From the NCBI GenBank assembly GCA_012103455.1, contig WLWT01000001.1:730001-794000 (forward strand): a DNA stretch of 64,000 bases, in the 5' to 3' direction. The notes beneath the pieces are model-generated. The model did not search any database and was not told the DNA's origin. It saw only the letters and a list, made by a program, of their open reading frames with translations. A program made the translations under genes and the position numbers. Positions 57,060 to 64,000 of this stretch are shown one piece after another. Source of the stretch: Gammaproteobacteria bacterium. GTDB taxonomy: Bacteria; Pseudomonadota; Gammaproteobacteria; HK1. The number at the start of each line of letters is the position of its first letter. The stretch's first letter is position 1.

Positions 57060-57860
57060 TTAGCGGCCGAGACGCCGCTTGCTCAGCGCGACTGCCAGGT
57101 AGAGCGATGCTACGGTGTAGGCCGCGATAATGCCGATGCCGCCGCCTGCGGCCATGAGTAGGCTCGCCGGTGTGTCGCCCGTGACCAAAGGCCGTGCTAG
57201 AGCGACGCCGTGGGTAAGAGGTAACAGTTGCGCGCCCGTTTGCACCAATTCCGGCATGCGTTGCAGAGGGAAGAATACGCCGCCCAACATCATCATGGGG
57301 GTGACCCCAAGGGTGGTGTAAAACAAGAACGTGTCGTAGCTAGACGCAAGAGCGGTTACCACCAGGGCAATGGATGCAAAACACAGGGCGACTGCGAATG
57401 CGATCGGAATGGCGGCCAGCGCACTCCAGTGTTCGACGATGCCCATGATTGCCGCCACCACCAGGATGCAGGTGGCGCTGAATACGCCCTTGGTGGCCGC
57501 CCACACCGCCTCGCCTATCACGATGTCGCGGATGGTCAATGGCGTGGCCAACATAGCCGGCCAGGTGCCTTGCACCGTCATGCGGGTAAAAGCCGAATAC
57601 ATGCCCTCGAAACTGGCGGTGAACATGGCGCTAGAGCAGACGATGCCGGAGGCTAGAAACAGCACGTACGGCATACCCTCTATCTGGCCCACCAGTCCGC
57701 CAAGGCCGTAGCCTAGGGCGATCAGATATAAAAACGGTTCCCCGAACTGGCCGAGCAAAGAGGCGGCGGCCATTTTGCGCCAGACCAGCAAATTGCGCTG
57801 CCACACGGGGATCCAGGCGAGCGCCGCCGGCAATACGCGCCCTTGCGAGCCTCTATTCAT
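57060..57860 (-). CDS. nodJ: ABC exporter permease, NodJ type
   Basis: A 266-residue ABC-2 type membrane permease with about six helices. Seen: WQRNLLVWRKMAAASLLGQFGEPFLYLIALGYGLGGLVGQIEG, FLASGIVCSSAMFTASFEGMYSAFTRM, and TWPAMLATPLTIRDIVIGEAVWAATKGVFSA. It matches NodJ-like permeases, which occur in many non-nodulating proteobacteria; the cargo is unknown. ATG 57860 overlaps the stop of the ATPase gene by 8 bp, so the two are coupled. Confidence 0.9.
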   Translation of the reverse strand: MNRGSQGRVLPAALAWIPVWQRNLLVWRKMAAASLLGQFGEPFLYLIALGYGLGGLVGQIEGMPYVLFLASGIVCSSAMFTASFEGMYSAFTRMTVQGTWPAMLATPLTIRDIVIGEAVWAATKGVFSATCILVVAAIMGIVEHWSALAAIPIAFAVALCFASIALVVTALASSYDTFLFYTTLGVTPMMMLGGVFFPLQRMPELVQTGAQLLPLTHGVALARPLVTGDTPASLLMAAGGGIGIIAAYTVASLYLAVALSKRRLGR

Positions 57861-58776
57861 CACGCAGATCCCGCCCGGTGAGTTTGACAAAAACATCCTC
57901 CAAATTCGCCGGCCTGTGCAGATATTGAAGCCGTGGGTGCTGCCTCAAGGCGGTCACTAAAGGGCCTTCATCGTAGGTGTAGTAGAACGTGGTCTCGCCG
58001 ACTGTTTCGGCGCGTTCAGCCAAGCCCCTGCCCTCATTGGCGTGCCAGGCTTGCAGATCATGGCCGTGAACTTCTATGACCTGGGATTCGATGTGTTTTT
58101 GGATGAGCTGTCTAGGTGGTGCGCTGTCCAGGATACGCCCATTGTCCATCACCGTTACCTGATCGCAAAGCCGCTCGGCCTCTTCCATGAAATGCGTCGT
58201 CAGGATCATGGTCATCCCGCGGGTGTGCAGTTCGCGCAGCCGCTGCCAAAGGAGCTGGCGGGCTTGTGGATCAAGCCCTGTAGTGGGTTCATCGAGCACC
58301 AATAACTGCGGTTGATTGACCAAAGCGCGGGCCACTGACAGGCGCCGCTGCATGCCGCCGGACAGGGTTGCTATGGGCGCGGTTGCTTTGTTTTCCAATG
58401 CTGCGAATTGCAGCAGTTCACGGTAATGGTGCGCCATCCTCGTCTTGCCAAGACCATAGTAGGCACCGTAGGTCTCGAGGTTCTCCAATACCGTGAAGTC
58501 AGGGTCAAGATTGTCTTTCTGGGGAACAACACCGATGAGACGGCGCGCTTCGGCCGCCTGTGCCGGCATGGAATAGTCGAGCACGTGCAGTGCGCCGGCG
58601 CTTGGCGCAGTATTGCCGATGAGCATACGCAGGAACGTTGTCTTGCCAGCGCCGTTGGGACCTAATAGTCCCCAAAAACAGCCTTGCTCGACGCTTACCG
58701 TGAGTTGATCGACAACGCGCCGCCCACCATATTCCTTGGTCAGATCTTGCGTTACCAAGACGGCATCGGGAGGCAT
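57853..58776 (-). CDS. nodI: ABC exporter ATPase, NodI type
   Basis: A 307-residue ATP-binding protein. Seen: LVTQDLTKEYGGRRVVDQL, Walker A LLGPNGAGKTTFLRML, signature ATLSGGMQRRLSVARALVNQPQLLVLDEPTTGLDPQARQLLW, ILTTHFMEEAERLCDQVTVMDNGRI, and a C-terminal extension (about 235-307). It energises the NodJ-like permease at 57060. ATG 58776 gives a normal N-terminus (MPPDAVLV); upstream in-frame starts at 58800 and 58854 would overlap coq7. The start lies 5 bp from the divergent coq7 start, so its promoter must lie within coq7. Confidence 0.9.
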   Translation of the reverse strand: MPPDAVLVTQDLTKEYGGRRVVDQLTVSVEQGCFWGLLGPNGAGKTTFLRMLIGNTAPSAGALHVLDYSMPAQAAEARRLIGVVPQKDNLDPDFTVLENLETYGAYYGLGKTRMAHHYRELLQFAALENKATAPIATLSGGMQRRLSVARALVNQPQLLVLDEPTTGLDPQARQLLWQRLRELHTRGMTMILTTHFMEEAERLCDQVTVMDNGRILDSAPPRQLIQKHIESQVIEVHGHDLQAWHANEGRGLAERAETVGETTFYYTYDEGPLVTALRQHPRLQYLHRPANLEDVFVKLTGRDLRDE

Positions 58777-58780
58777 TGTA

Positions 58781-59419
58781 GTGAGAGAGCTTCGGGCCAT
58801 TGATCGCTTGTTGACATGTATCGATTCAGGTCTTCGTACCAGTGCGGGCGTCACGGGACGGGCGCAGCGGCACAGCCCGGCCGAGCGTGTCGGCTACACT
58901 TCTTTGGCACCCGAAAAGACGCGCATGGTAGCGCGCCTCATGCGCGTAAACCATGCCGGTGAAGTGGCGGCTCAAGCGCTGTATGAGGGGCAAGCACTTA
59001 CGGCCCGGGACCTGGATCTGCGCCGCGCTATGCGTGAAGCCGCAGGTGATGAAGCCGACCATCTGGCATGGTGCCATCAGCGGCTCGACGAATTGGGGAG
59101 CGGCCCTAGCCGTTTGAGCCCGTTTTGGTATGCCGGCTCCTTCACCATAGGCGCCGCCGTGGGGATCTTGGGCGATAGATGGAGTCTTGGCTTCGTCGCT
59201 GAAACGGAACGTCAGGTTCAGCAGCATCTGGCCGGTCACATAGACCGCTTGCCGCCCGAAGATCTACGCTCCCGTGCTGTGCTGAGGCAGATGTACGACG
59301 AAGAGGGACAGCATGGGATCCGCGCGCGCGAGGCGGGTGGCCGGGCGCTGCCGGCGCCGGCGCGCGGGCTTATGCGCCTCGCCTCTAAGGTTATGACCAC
59401 GGTTGCCTACTGGGTATAG
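58781..59419 (+). CDS. coq7: Demethoxyubiquinone hydroxylase (Coq7)
   Basis: A 212-residue di-iron hydroxylase of ubiquinone synthesis (2-polyprenyl-3-methyl-6-methoxy-1,4-benzoquinol hydroxylase). Iron ligands are visible in four helices: MRVNHAGEVAAQALYEGQAL (Glu), AAGDEADHLAWCHQRL (E-x2-H), VAETERQVQQHL (Glu) and MYDEEGQHGIRA (E-x2-H). The GTG at 58781 is supported by GGGAGG 7 bp ahead; that sequence lies inside the start of the divergent nodI gene. It replaces UbiF-type monooxygenases in many gammaproteobacteria. Confidence 0.95.
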   Translation: MRELRAIDRLLTCIDSGLRTSAGVTGRAQRHSPAERVGYTSLAPEKTRMVARLMRVNHAGEVAAQALYEGQALTARDLDLRRAMREAAGDEADHLAWCHQRLDELGSGPSRLSPFWYAGSFTIGAAVGILGDRWSLGFVAETERQVQQHLAGHIDRLPPEDLRSRAVLRQMYDEEGQHGIRAREAGGRALPAPARGLMRLASKVMTTVAYWV

Positions 59420-59447
59420 CCAGCCTCTTGGATGCAGGAATCCTTGC

Positions 59448-60272
59448 TTGAAAACTGCCGTCATCTCGGTTGTTGCTATCGCTTTGACGGGCTATGTGGC
59501 AATCATGGGGATGCTCTATTTTTTTCAACCCCGCATGGTATTCGTGCCAACCCAGGGCGGCGGTGCCGATCCCTCACACATAGGACTTGCATTTGAAACA
59601 GTTTGGTTGGAGACGGAGGACGCAGAGCGTCTGCACGGATGGTTTATCGCCAACCCTGAACCGGCCACCCGTACCGTGTTGTTTCTACACGGCAACGCGG
59701 GCAATATCTCTCACCGGCTCGACACAGTACGTTTGTTACTGGGGCTCGGTCTGAATGTCTTTATCATCGATTACCGGGGGTACGGCTTGAGTTCAGGGGT
59801 GCCCAGTGAACTCGCGATCGAACTCGATGCGTTGGCGGCGTGGCAGTACTTGGTGCACACGCGCGGCATAGCGGCCAGCCGGATTGTGGTTCACGGCCGT
59901 TCCTTAGGCGGCGCCATCGCGTTGGGCCTGATCACCCAAGTGACACCGGCGGCGCTCATAGTGGAGTCCACTTTTACGTCTATCCCCGACATGGCCGCGG
60001 AACTCTATCCGTGGTTGCCGGTGCGCTGGTTGGCACGTATTCACTATCCGAACCGGGAGCGTATCGCCGCGCGCACATGCCCCGTTCTCATCGCTCACAG
60101 CGAGGGCGACCGGCTAGTTCCTTTTGCCCATGGTCAAGCCTTATATGCGGCCGCTGCCGAGCCGAAAATGTTTCTTCGCATGCGCGGCGGTCACAATGAA
60201 GGATTCCTCGATACGGGTGAGGCGTACGTATTAGCGCTTCGCAGGTTCATCGATACGCACGTAGCCGAGTGA
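59448..60272 (+). CDS. Membrane-anchored alpha/beta hydrolase
   Basis: About 274 residues. One N-terminal membrane segment (VISVVAIALTGYVAIMGMLYFF) is followed by an alpha/beta hydrolase fold of the ABHD13/YfhR type: RMVFVPTQGG, RTVLFLHGNAGNISHRLDTV (oxyanion region), VFIIDYRGYGLSSG, the nucleophile elbow VHGRSLGGAIAL with Ser, AHSEGDRLVPFAHG with the Asp and MRGGHNEGFL with the His. All triad residues are present. The substrate is unknown. The start is uncertain: TTG 59448 behind AGGAA is preferred, TTG 59403 overlaps coq7. Confidence 0.85.
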   Translation: MKTAVISVVAIALTGYVAIMGMLYFFQPRMVFVPTQGGGADPSHIGLAFETVWLETEDAERLHGWFIANPEPATRTVLFLHGNAGNISHRLDTVRLLLGLGLNVFIIDYRGYGLSSGVPSELAIELDALAAWQYLVHTRGIAASRIVVHGRSLGGAIALGLITQVTPAALIVESTFTSIPDMAAELYPWLPVRWLARIHYPNRERIAARTCPVLIAHSEGDRLVPFAHGQALYAAAAEPKMFLRMRGGHNEGFLDTGEAYVLALRRFIDTHVAE

Positions 60273-60348
60273 TACTCTACGGTAATGGTTGCGGCTGACG
60301 AGTGGCGCAAAAGCTGGAGGCACGGCAATCGGACGGCGGAGGAGTTGG

Positions 60349-60858
60349 ATGGCTGAGGAGATCGAGCGCAAATTCCTGGTATCTAGCGATGATTGGCGCG
60401 CCCAGGCGGACGAGGGTACGCAACTGGTGCAAGGTTATCTGGAGACCGGCGCGGATTGCACGGTGCGGGTGCGTATCGCCGGTGAGAAGGCGTATTTGTG
60501 TATCAAGGGGGCAACCCGAGGGATCAGCCGCGATGAGTTCGAGTACACCATACCCATGGACGACGCCCGGCAGATGTTGCGGACCTTGGCCAAAAAGCCC
60601 TACATAGAGAAACGGCGGTTTTTGGTAAAAGCCGGTCCGCACACCTGGGAAGTCGATGTCTTCAGTGGCGACAATGAGGGTTTGACCGTGGCCGAGATCG
60701 AGCTGTCCCATGCCGATGAGGCATTTGTGCGGCCGGGCTGGCTGGGGGATGAGGTATCGGCCGATCCGCGCTATCGCAATGCGGCGTTGATTGAACAGCC
60801 CTACAAGCAGTGGGTTGGCGCCACGATCGGGATAAATCACGATCGGGATAAATATTGA
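60349..60858 (+). CDS. CYTH-domain protein (triphosphate tunnel enzyme)
   Basis: A 169-residue CYTH protein. Seen: the EIERKFLV signature at the start (E-x-E-x-K), GYLETGADCTVRVRIAGEKAYLCIKGAT, SRDEFEYTIPMDDARQML, YIEKRRFLV, WEVDVFSGDNEGLTVAEIEL. The family contains inorganic triphosphatases and class IV adenylate cyclases; a short stand-alone protein of this kind is usually a triphosphatase, not proven here. GGAGGAG precedes the ATG. A 16-bp duplication (ACGATCGGGATAAAT-, 60823-60854) near the stop changes the last residues to INHDRDKY. Confidence 0.9.
   Translation: MAEEIERKFLVSSDDWRAQADEGTQLVQGYLETGADCTVRVRIAGEKAYLCIKGATRGISRDEFEYTIPMDDARQMLRTLAKKPYIEKRRFLVKAGPHTWEVDVFSGDNEGLTVAEIELSHADEAFVRPGWLGDEVSADPRYRNAALIEQPYKQWVGATIGINHDRDKY
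60823..60854 (+). repeat. 16-bp tandem duplication
   Basis: ACGATCGGGATAAATC followed by ACGATCGGGATAAATA at the 3' end of the CYTH gene; since 16 is not a multiple of three, it rewrites the C-terminus. Confidence 0.88.
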
Positions 60859-60949
60859 GGCAAAATGATGCTTTGAATGGACCCCACCTTGGAGCAGCGC
60901 ATCCAGGCGGCTACGGCACGTGGTGGGTTCGATGTCGCTTATCGTTCTC

Positions 60950-61309
60950 TCAATCGGAGCTTGATTCGCCCGAGCCACCGGGTGTGGAGGGTGGGTAGAC
61001 CGGATTGATGGGGAAAGGCGTGACGTTGCTCCCATCGGTGGCTACGATCTTGTTGGTGCCCTCTTTTTCGACTTCATCCATGCGGATGACCGCGTGCATG
61101 GGGATGTAAGTTCTCTTGACACCTGCGAATTCGCCCTTGAGTCGTTCTTCTGATGGGTCAACCAGAACCGAGGAGCGCTCGCCGAAGATGATGTCGGCGA
61201 CCTCTACGAAGCCGTATAGCTCGCCTTGCGAGATCTCTCCGGCATAGAGTTCGTAGACTTTACCCTGGTTGTGGAAAACAACTTTGTATATATGTTTGCG
61301 TTTGGTCAT
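60950..61309 (-). CDS. DUF1820 family protein
   Basis: A 119-residue protein of the DUF1820 family, function unknown. Seen: HIYKVVFHNQGKVYELYAGEISQGELYGFVEVADIIFGERSSVLVDPSEERLKGEF and RTYIPMHAVIRMDEVEKEG, then a Pro/Gly/Ser tail. Length and sequence are typical. It lies tail-to-tail with the CYTH gene. Confidence 0.9.
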   Translation of the reverse strand: MTKRKHIYKVVFHNQGKVYELYAGEISQGELYGFVEVADIIFGERSSVLVDPSEERLKGEFAGVKRTYIPMHAVIRMDEVEKEGTNKIVATDGSNVTPFPINPVYPPSTPGGSGESSSD

Positions 61310-61461
61310 TGCGACCTGCGGACTCTTCGCTGATGGGTGATGGGCGCGTGAGTATACGGCAGACGGGTTAATTTGGGCAGAGACATGTCAAGCGACATGA
61401 GGGCGTTCGGGTAAGGGCGCGGTGTTGAATTCGGCTACGTTGATGGGAGGTAGTGGTAGCG

Positions 61462-62397
61462 ATGGACTTTCAGGATTATTACAAGACTCTTGGCATATCC
61501 CGAGAGGCGTCTGCCGAAACGGTTAAATCCGCTTACCGCCGCTTAGCGCGTAAGTATCATCCGGACGTCAGCAAAGAGGCCGATGCCGAAGAGCGCTTCA
61601 AAGCCGTTGGTGAGGCCTATGAAGTGTTGCGCGATCCGCAAAAGCGTGCTGCCTACGATCAACTCGGCCCGAACTGGAAAGCCGGGCAGGAGTTTCGTCC
61701 GCCACCCGGCTGGGGTGGCTTCAACACAGGTCCGGGCCATCCCGGTGGGGGTGGACGTAACGATGTCTTCAGCGATTTCTTCAAAGAGATGTTCGGCGGT
61801 TTCGCGCCTAATACCGGTCCCGGCGCGCAAGCCCGATCACGACCTGAGCCACCGGCCCCCACCGTTTTGCCGATCGAGGTGTCGTTGGAGGATGCTTTTG
61901 GCGGTATGCGCCGGGAAGTGCGGTTAACCGAGACGGGTCTGCGAAACGGCACCGGCACCCGCACGCTGAGGGTCAAGGTTCCCCGGGGGGTAGTCGATGG
62001 ACAGCGAATTCGTTTGAGTGCGCAAGGGGCTATGGGTGTGAATGGCAGGCGTAGCGATCTGCTGCTGGAGATTAAGCTCAAAGCGCATGAGTATTTCACG
62101 GTAGAGGGTAAGGACGTTCATTTGATATTGCCGTTGACGCCCTGGGAAGCGGCGTTAGGCGCACAAGTGGCCGTACCTACCCTGGGTGGTAAGGTAGATC
62201 TGCGTATCCCTGCCGGCGCAAAAAGCGGCGCCAAGCTACGGTTGAAAGGCCGTGGGCTGGGGCAGGGCGATGATGCCGGAGACCAATTTTGCGTGCTGTC
62301 GATCGCCTTGCCGCCAGTGCGCACCGAGCCGGAGCGTGAGGCGTACCTGGCCATGGCGCAAGCTTTCGATTTCAATCCGCGTCCGCAGTGGTCCTAA
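61462..62397 (+). CDS. cbpA: Curved-DNA-binding DnaJ-like protein (CbpA type)
   Basis: A 311-residue DnaJ-class co-chaperone. The J domain (1-68) has YYKTLGISREASAETVKSAYRRLARKYHPDVS with the HPD motif. A Gly/Pro-rich linker follows, then two CTD beta domains (PIEVSLEDAFGGMRREVRL, VPRGVVDGQRIRLSAQG, DVHLILPLTPWEAALGAQVAVPTLGG, LRLKGRGLGQ). There is no zinc-finger domain, so it is CbpA-like and not DnaJ. ATG 61462 follows GGGAGG. Confidence 0.93.
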   Translation: MDFQDYYKTLGISREASAETVKSAYRRLARKYHPDVSKEADAEERFKAVGEAYEVLRDPQKRAAYDQLGPNWKAGQEFRPPPGWGGFNTGPGHPGGGGRNDVFSDFFKEMFGGFAPNTGPGAQARSRPEPPAPTVLPIEVSLEDAFGGMRREVRLTETGLRNGTGTRTLRVKVPRGVVDGQRIRLSAQGAMGVNGRRSDLLLEIKLKAHEYFTVEGKDVHLILPLTPWEAALGAQVAVPTLGGKVDLRIPAGAKSGAKLRLKGRGLGQGDDAGDQFCVLSIALPPVRTEPEREAYLAMAQAFDFNPRPQWS

Positions 62398-62522
62398 CGT
62401 GTTCACGAGGTTTTGCAGACGATCGTTCGCACTCCCGCTGATCTTCGAGCCGCTATGCGGCAACCGCCGCCTATTACTCCGGCTTTGTTTCGCAAGGGCC
62501 GCGGGCGGATTGCGCTGGTACG

Positions 62523-63962
62523 TTAATTGGAATTTGAAAGCGCTTGTAGTGCCTGTTGCGCTTGTTTATCTCCCACTCTTGCGGCGCGACCGTAAAGCAG
62601 GCGAGCCCGATCTACGTCCTTCGCAACACCGCGCCCGTGCAGATGCATGTACGCGAGGCGGCGCATGGAATAAACACTGCTTTTGCGCGCGGCCCGTTCG
62701 AACAATTCGACCGCTTTCTCCAAGTTCTGCTCTAGGCCAATGCCACTTTGGTATAAATACCCCAGCGTTTCCATTGCAAACAAATGGTCTTTAGCGGCCG
62801 CTTTGGCGTAGTATTGCGCCGCTTTGGCGAGGTTGCGCTTTACTCCGAGTCCGTTCTGATAAACATATCCTAGATTGCTTTGAGCATCGGCTAGATCCTG
62901 CTCCGCACTGCGTTCAAACCACTTAACCGCCTCGGTGAGGTCTTTATCTAGACCTATACCATGAAGGTACAAGTGCCCTAGATTGTTCTGGGCGTGAGCG
63001 TATTGTTTATCCGCCGCCGCGCGAAACAATTCGATGGCTTTATCTAAATCGCGTGGCACGCCCATGCCGTGGACATGCATCCAACCGAGGTTGTTCTGAG
63101 CCATCGGCTCGCTCGCCTCGGAAGCTTTCCTGTACCATTGGGAGGCAGCCTTGAAATTCCGTGGGGCGCCCTCCCCCACCTGTAACATGTAACCGATGGC
63201 AGCCTGAGCTTCCGCGGATTCGCCGGCTGCTCGCTCGTACAACGCTAATGTTTTTGCTGGATCCCGCTCTAAGCCTTGCCCTCTCCTATGGAGTCCAGCG
63301 AGGCGCAGCATGGCCGGGACGTCGCCTAGTTCCGCCTTCTTTACCAGGTATTCGACCAGATCGGCATTCGCCGGAATGCCCGGATCCGGATCGTAGTAAT
63401 TCTGTAGTGGCCCCCGGAGTCCTTTGACAGCAGCTTTCATATACCACTTACGGCCCTCTTCAAAATCGACTTCGACACCAAGTCCTTCGCGGTAAAGCCG
63501 GGCCAAGCTGTATTCGGCGTTAGCATCGCCCTTAGCGGCCGCGGCTTCATACCAGATCCTCGCCTGCTGATAGTCGCGCTCTACGCCTATACCTTTTTCA
63601 TAGAAGTAACCGAGTCTGTACTGAGCTACCCTGTCGTTGCGTTCCGCGCCCCTTTTGTACCAGCGTGCCGCTTCCTCCAGGTTTTTTTCGACGCCCTCGC
63701 CGCGTTCGTACATATAAGCGACCCAGGCCTGTGCTCGGGCATCAGCGTCGAGGGCCAGGTCTTCGAAAATGATGAATGCTTCGCCGTACTTCTTTTGGTC
63801 GTAGTTATTGATCGCGTCCAGCAGCGTTGCCGCATGGACGCCTTGTAGCGGCGTGAGAGCTGCGGCCATCAAACCGAGCAGGGCGAATCGTAGAAGGCCA
63901 CGGCGGATAAAGCCAATGTGCCTGAGGGCAAGCTGTTGAGCGTCCGACTGAGTGGGGCGCAT
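62523..63962 (-). CDS. Exported Sel1/TPR repeat protein
   Basis: About 479 residues: a signal peptide (GLLRFALLGLMAAALTPLQGVHA) and about eleven Sel1-like repeats of 36 residues, for example AQAWVAYMYERGEGVEKNLEEAARWYKRGA, VAQYRLGYFYEKGIGVERDYQQARIWYEAAA and AQNNLGWMHVHGMGVPRDLDKAIELFRAAA. Sel1 repeats form a superhelix for protein binding; the partner is unknown. A linker (GPLQNYYDPDPGIPANADLVEYL) splits the repeats into two groups. The start is placed at MRPTQSDA (63962); an ATG at 63995 is in frame and the true start might be there, close to the window edge. Confidence 0.88.
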   Translation of the reverse strand: MRPTQSDAQQLALRHIGFIRRGLLRFALLGLMAAALTPLQGVHAATLLDAINNYDQKKYGEAFIIFEDLALDADARAQAWVAYMYERGEGVEKNLEEAARWYKRGAERNDRVAQYRLGYFYEKGIGVERDYQQARIWYEAAAAKGDANAEYSLARLYREGLGVEVDFEEGRKWYMKAAVKGLRGPLQNYYDPDPGIPANADLVEYLVKKAELGDVPAMLRLAGLHRRGQGLERDPAKTLALYERAAGESAEAQAAIGYMLQVGEGAPRNFKAASQWYRKASEASEPMAQNNLGWMHVHGMGVPRDLDKAIELFRAAADKQYAHAQNNLGHLYLHGIGLDKDLTEAVKWFERSAEQDLADAQSNLGYVYQNGLGVKRNLAKAAQYYAKAAAKDHLFAMETLGYLYQSGIGLEQNLEKAVELFERAARKSSVYSMRRLAYMHLHGRGVAKDVDRARLLYGRAARVGDKQAQQALQALSNSN

Positions 63963-64000
63963 GCAGCGCGCAATGCTATACACGTAATTGGCCATAACGT

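Noticed and set aside
60875..61009. Short plus-strand frame starting MDPTLEQRIQAATARGG
   Set aside because: About 44 codons, mostly antisense to the DUF1820 gene, no family recognised and no ribosome binding site.

Overview
The window reads as chromosomal DNA of a gammaproteobacterium: about 97% of the length of a 23S rRNA gene plus 5S rRNA, two tRNAs, ubiquinone genes (ubiA, coq7), a CMP-KDO synthetase for LPS, a CCA-adding enzyme without an HD domain, and the block yicC/rph/rdgB, rpoZ-spoT-ridA-recG-ubiA seen in Pseudomonas-like genomes. Gene content is that of an aerobic heterotroph with acetate/PHB metabolism (acs, phaR), malic enzyme, an acyl-homoserine-lactone quorum-sensing pair and an amine or amino-acid catabolic cluster. 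Pseudogenes, an IS-split gene, MITE copies and gaps in otherwise conserved gene strings suggest a genome in an early phase of decay; a host-associated life style is possible but is only an inference.

Layout. 1-3.1 kb: rRNA operon end. 3.4-8.9 kb: YdcH-like protein, AlaX editing protein, MaeB malic enzyme, a Lys/Arg-rich coiled-coil protein, cca. 8.9-14.2 kb: two paralogous FHA proteins divergent from a 1066-residue exported protein with a DUF4384-like head, a long low-complexity middle carrying a repeated hydrophobic motif, and a C-terminal trypsin-like domain that has lost its catalytic His and Ser. 14.3-22 kb: phaR, a broken phaB, acs, birA, a SPOR-domain gene with an internal stop, a FecR protein, tRNA-Thr. 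22.3-26.4 kb: nadK, a small unknown gene translationally coupled to a luxI synthase, luxR, alanine dehydrogenase. 26.5-34.1 kb: MocR regulator, omega-aminotransferase, class III CoA-transferase, MFS transporter, GMC oxidoreductase. 34.3-38.5 kb: SWIM/SNF2 helicase gene interrupted by an IS5-like element with a TAA target duplication. 38.6-48.3 kb: kdsB, glcD remnant, ubiA, recG, frameshifted ridA, spoT, rpoZ, yicC, rph, rdgB. 48.7-54.6 kb: a rearranged ebo locus. 54.8-64 kb: TMEM220-like and MaoC proteins, tRNA-Gln, rplM-rpsI, NodIJ-type exporter, coq7, alpha/beta hydrolase, CYTH protein, DUF1820, CbpA-like DnaJ, Sel1-repeat protein.

The most interesting region is the ebo locus. eboE-eboC on the plus strand converge on eboA-eboB on the minus strand, and the minus-strand unit continues into an exported PQQ-type sugar dehydrogenase and an exported monohaem cytochrome c. 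No eboD (sugar-phosphate cyclase) or eboF is in the window. This suggests an ebo variant tied to a periplasmic oxidation step.

Two mobile or repetitive signals cut across the gene map: three copies of a roughly 140-bp MITE with terminal inverted repeats (two with clear 4-bp target duplications), and an unusual number of 14-16 bp (mostly 15 bp) local tandem duplications, both between genes and in frame inside them.
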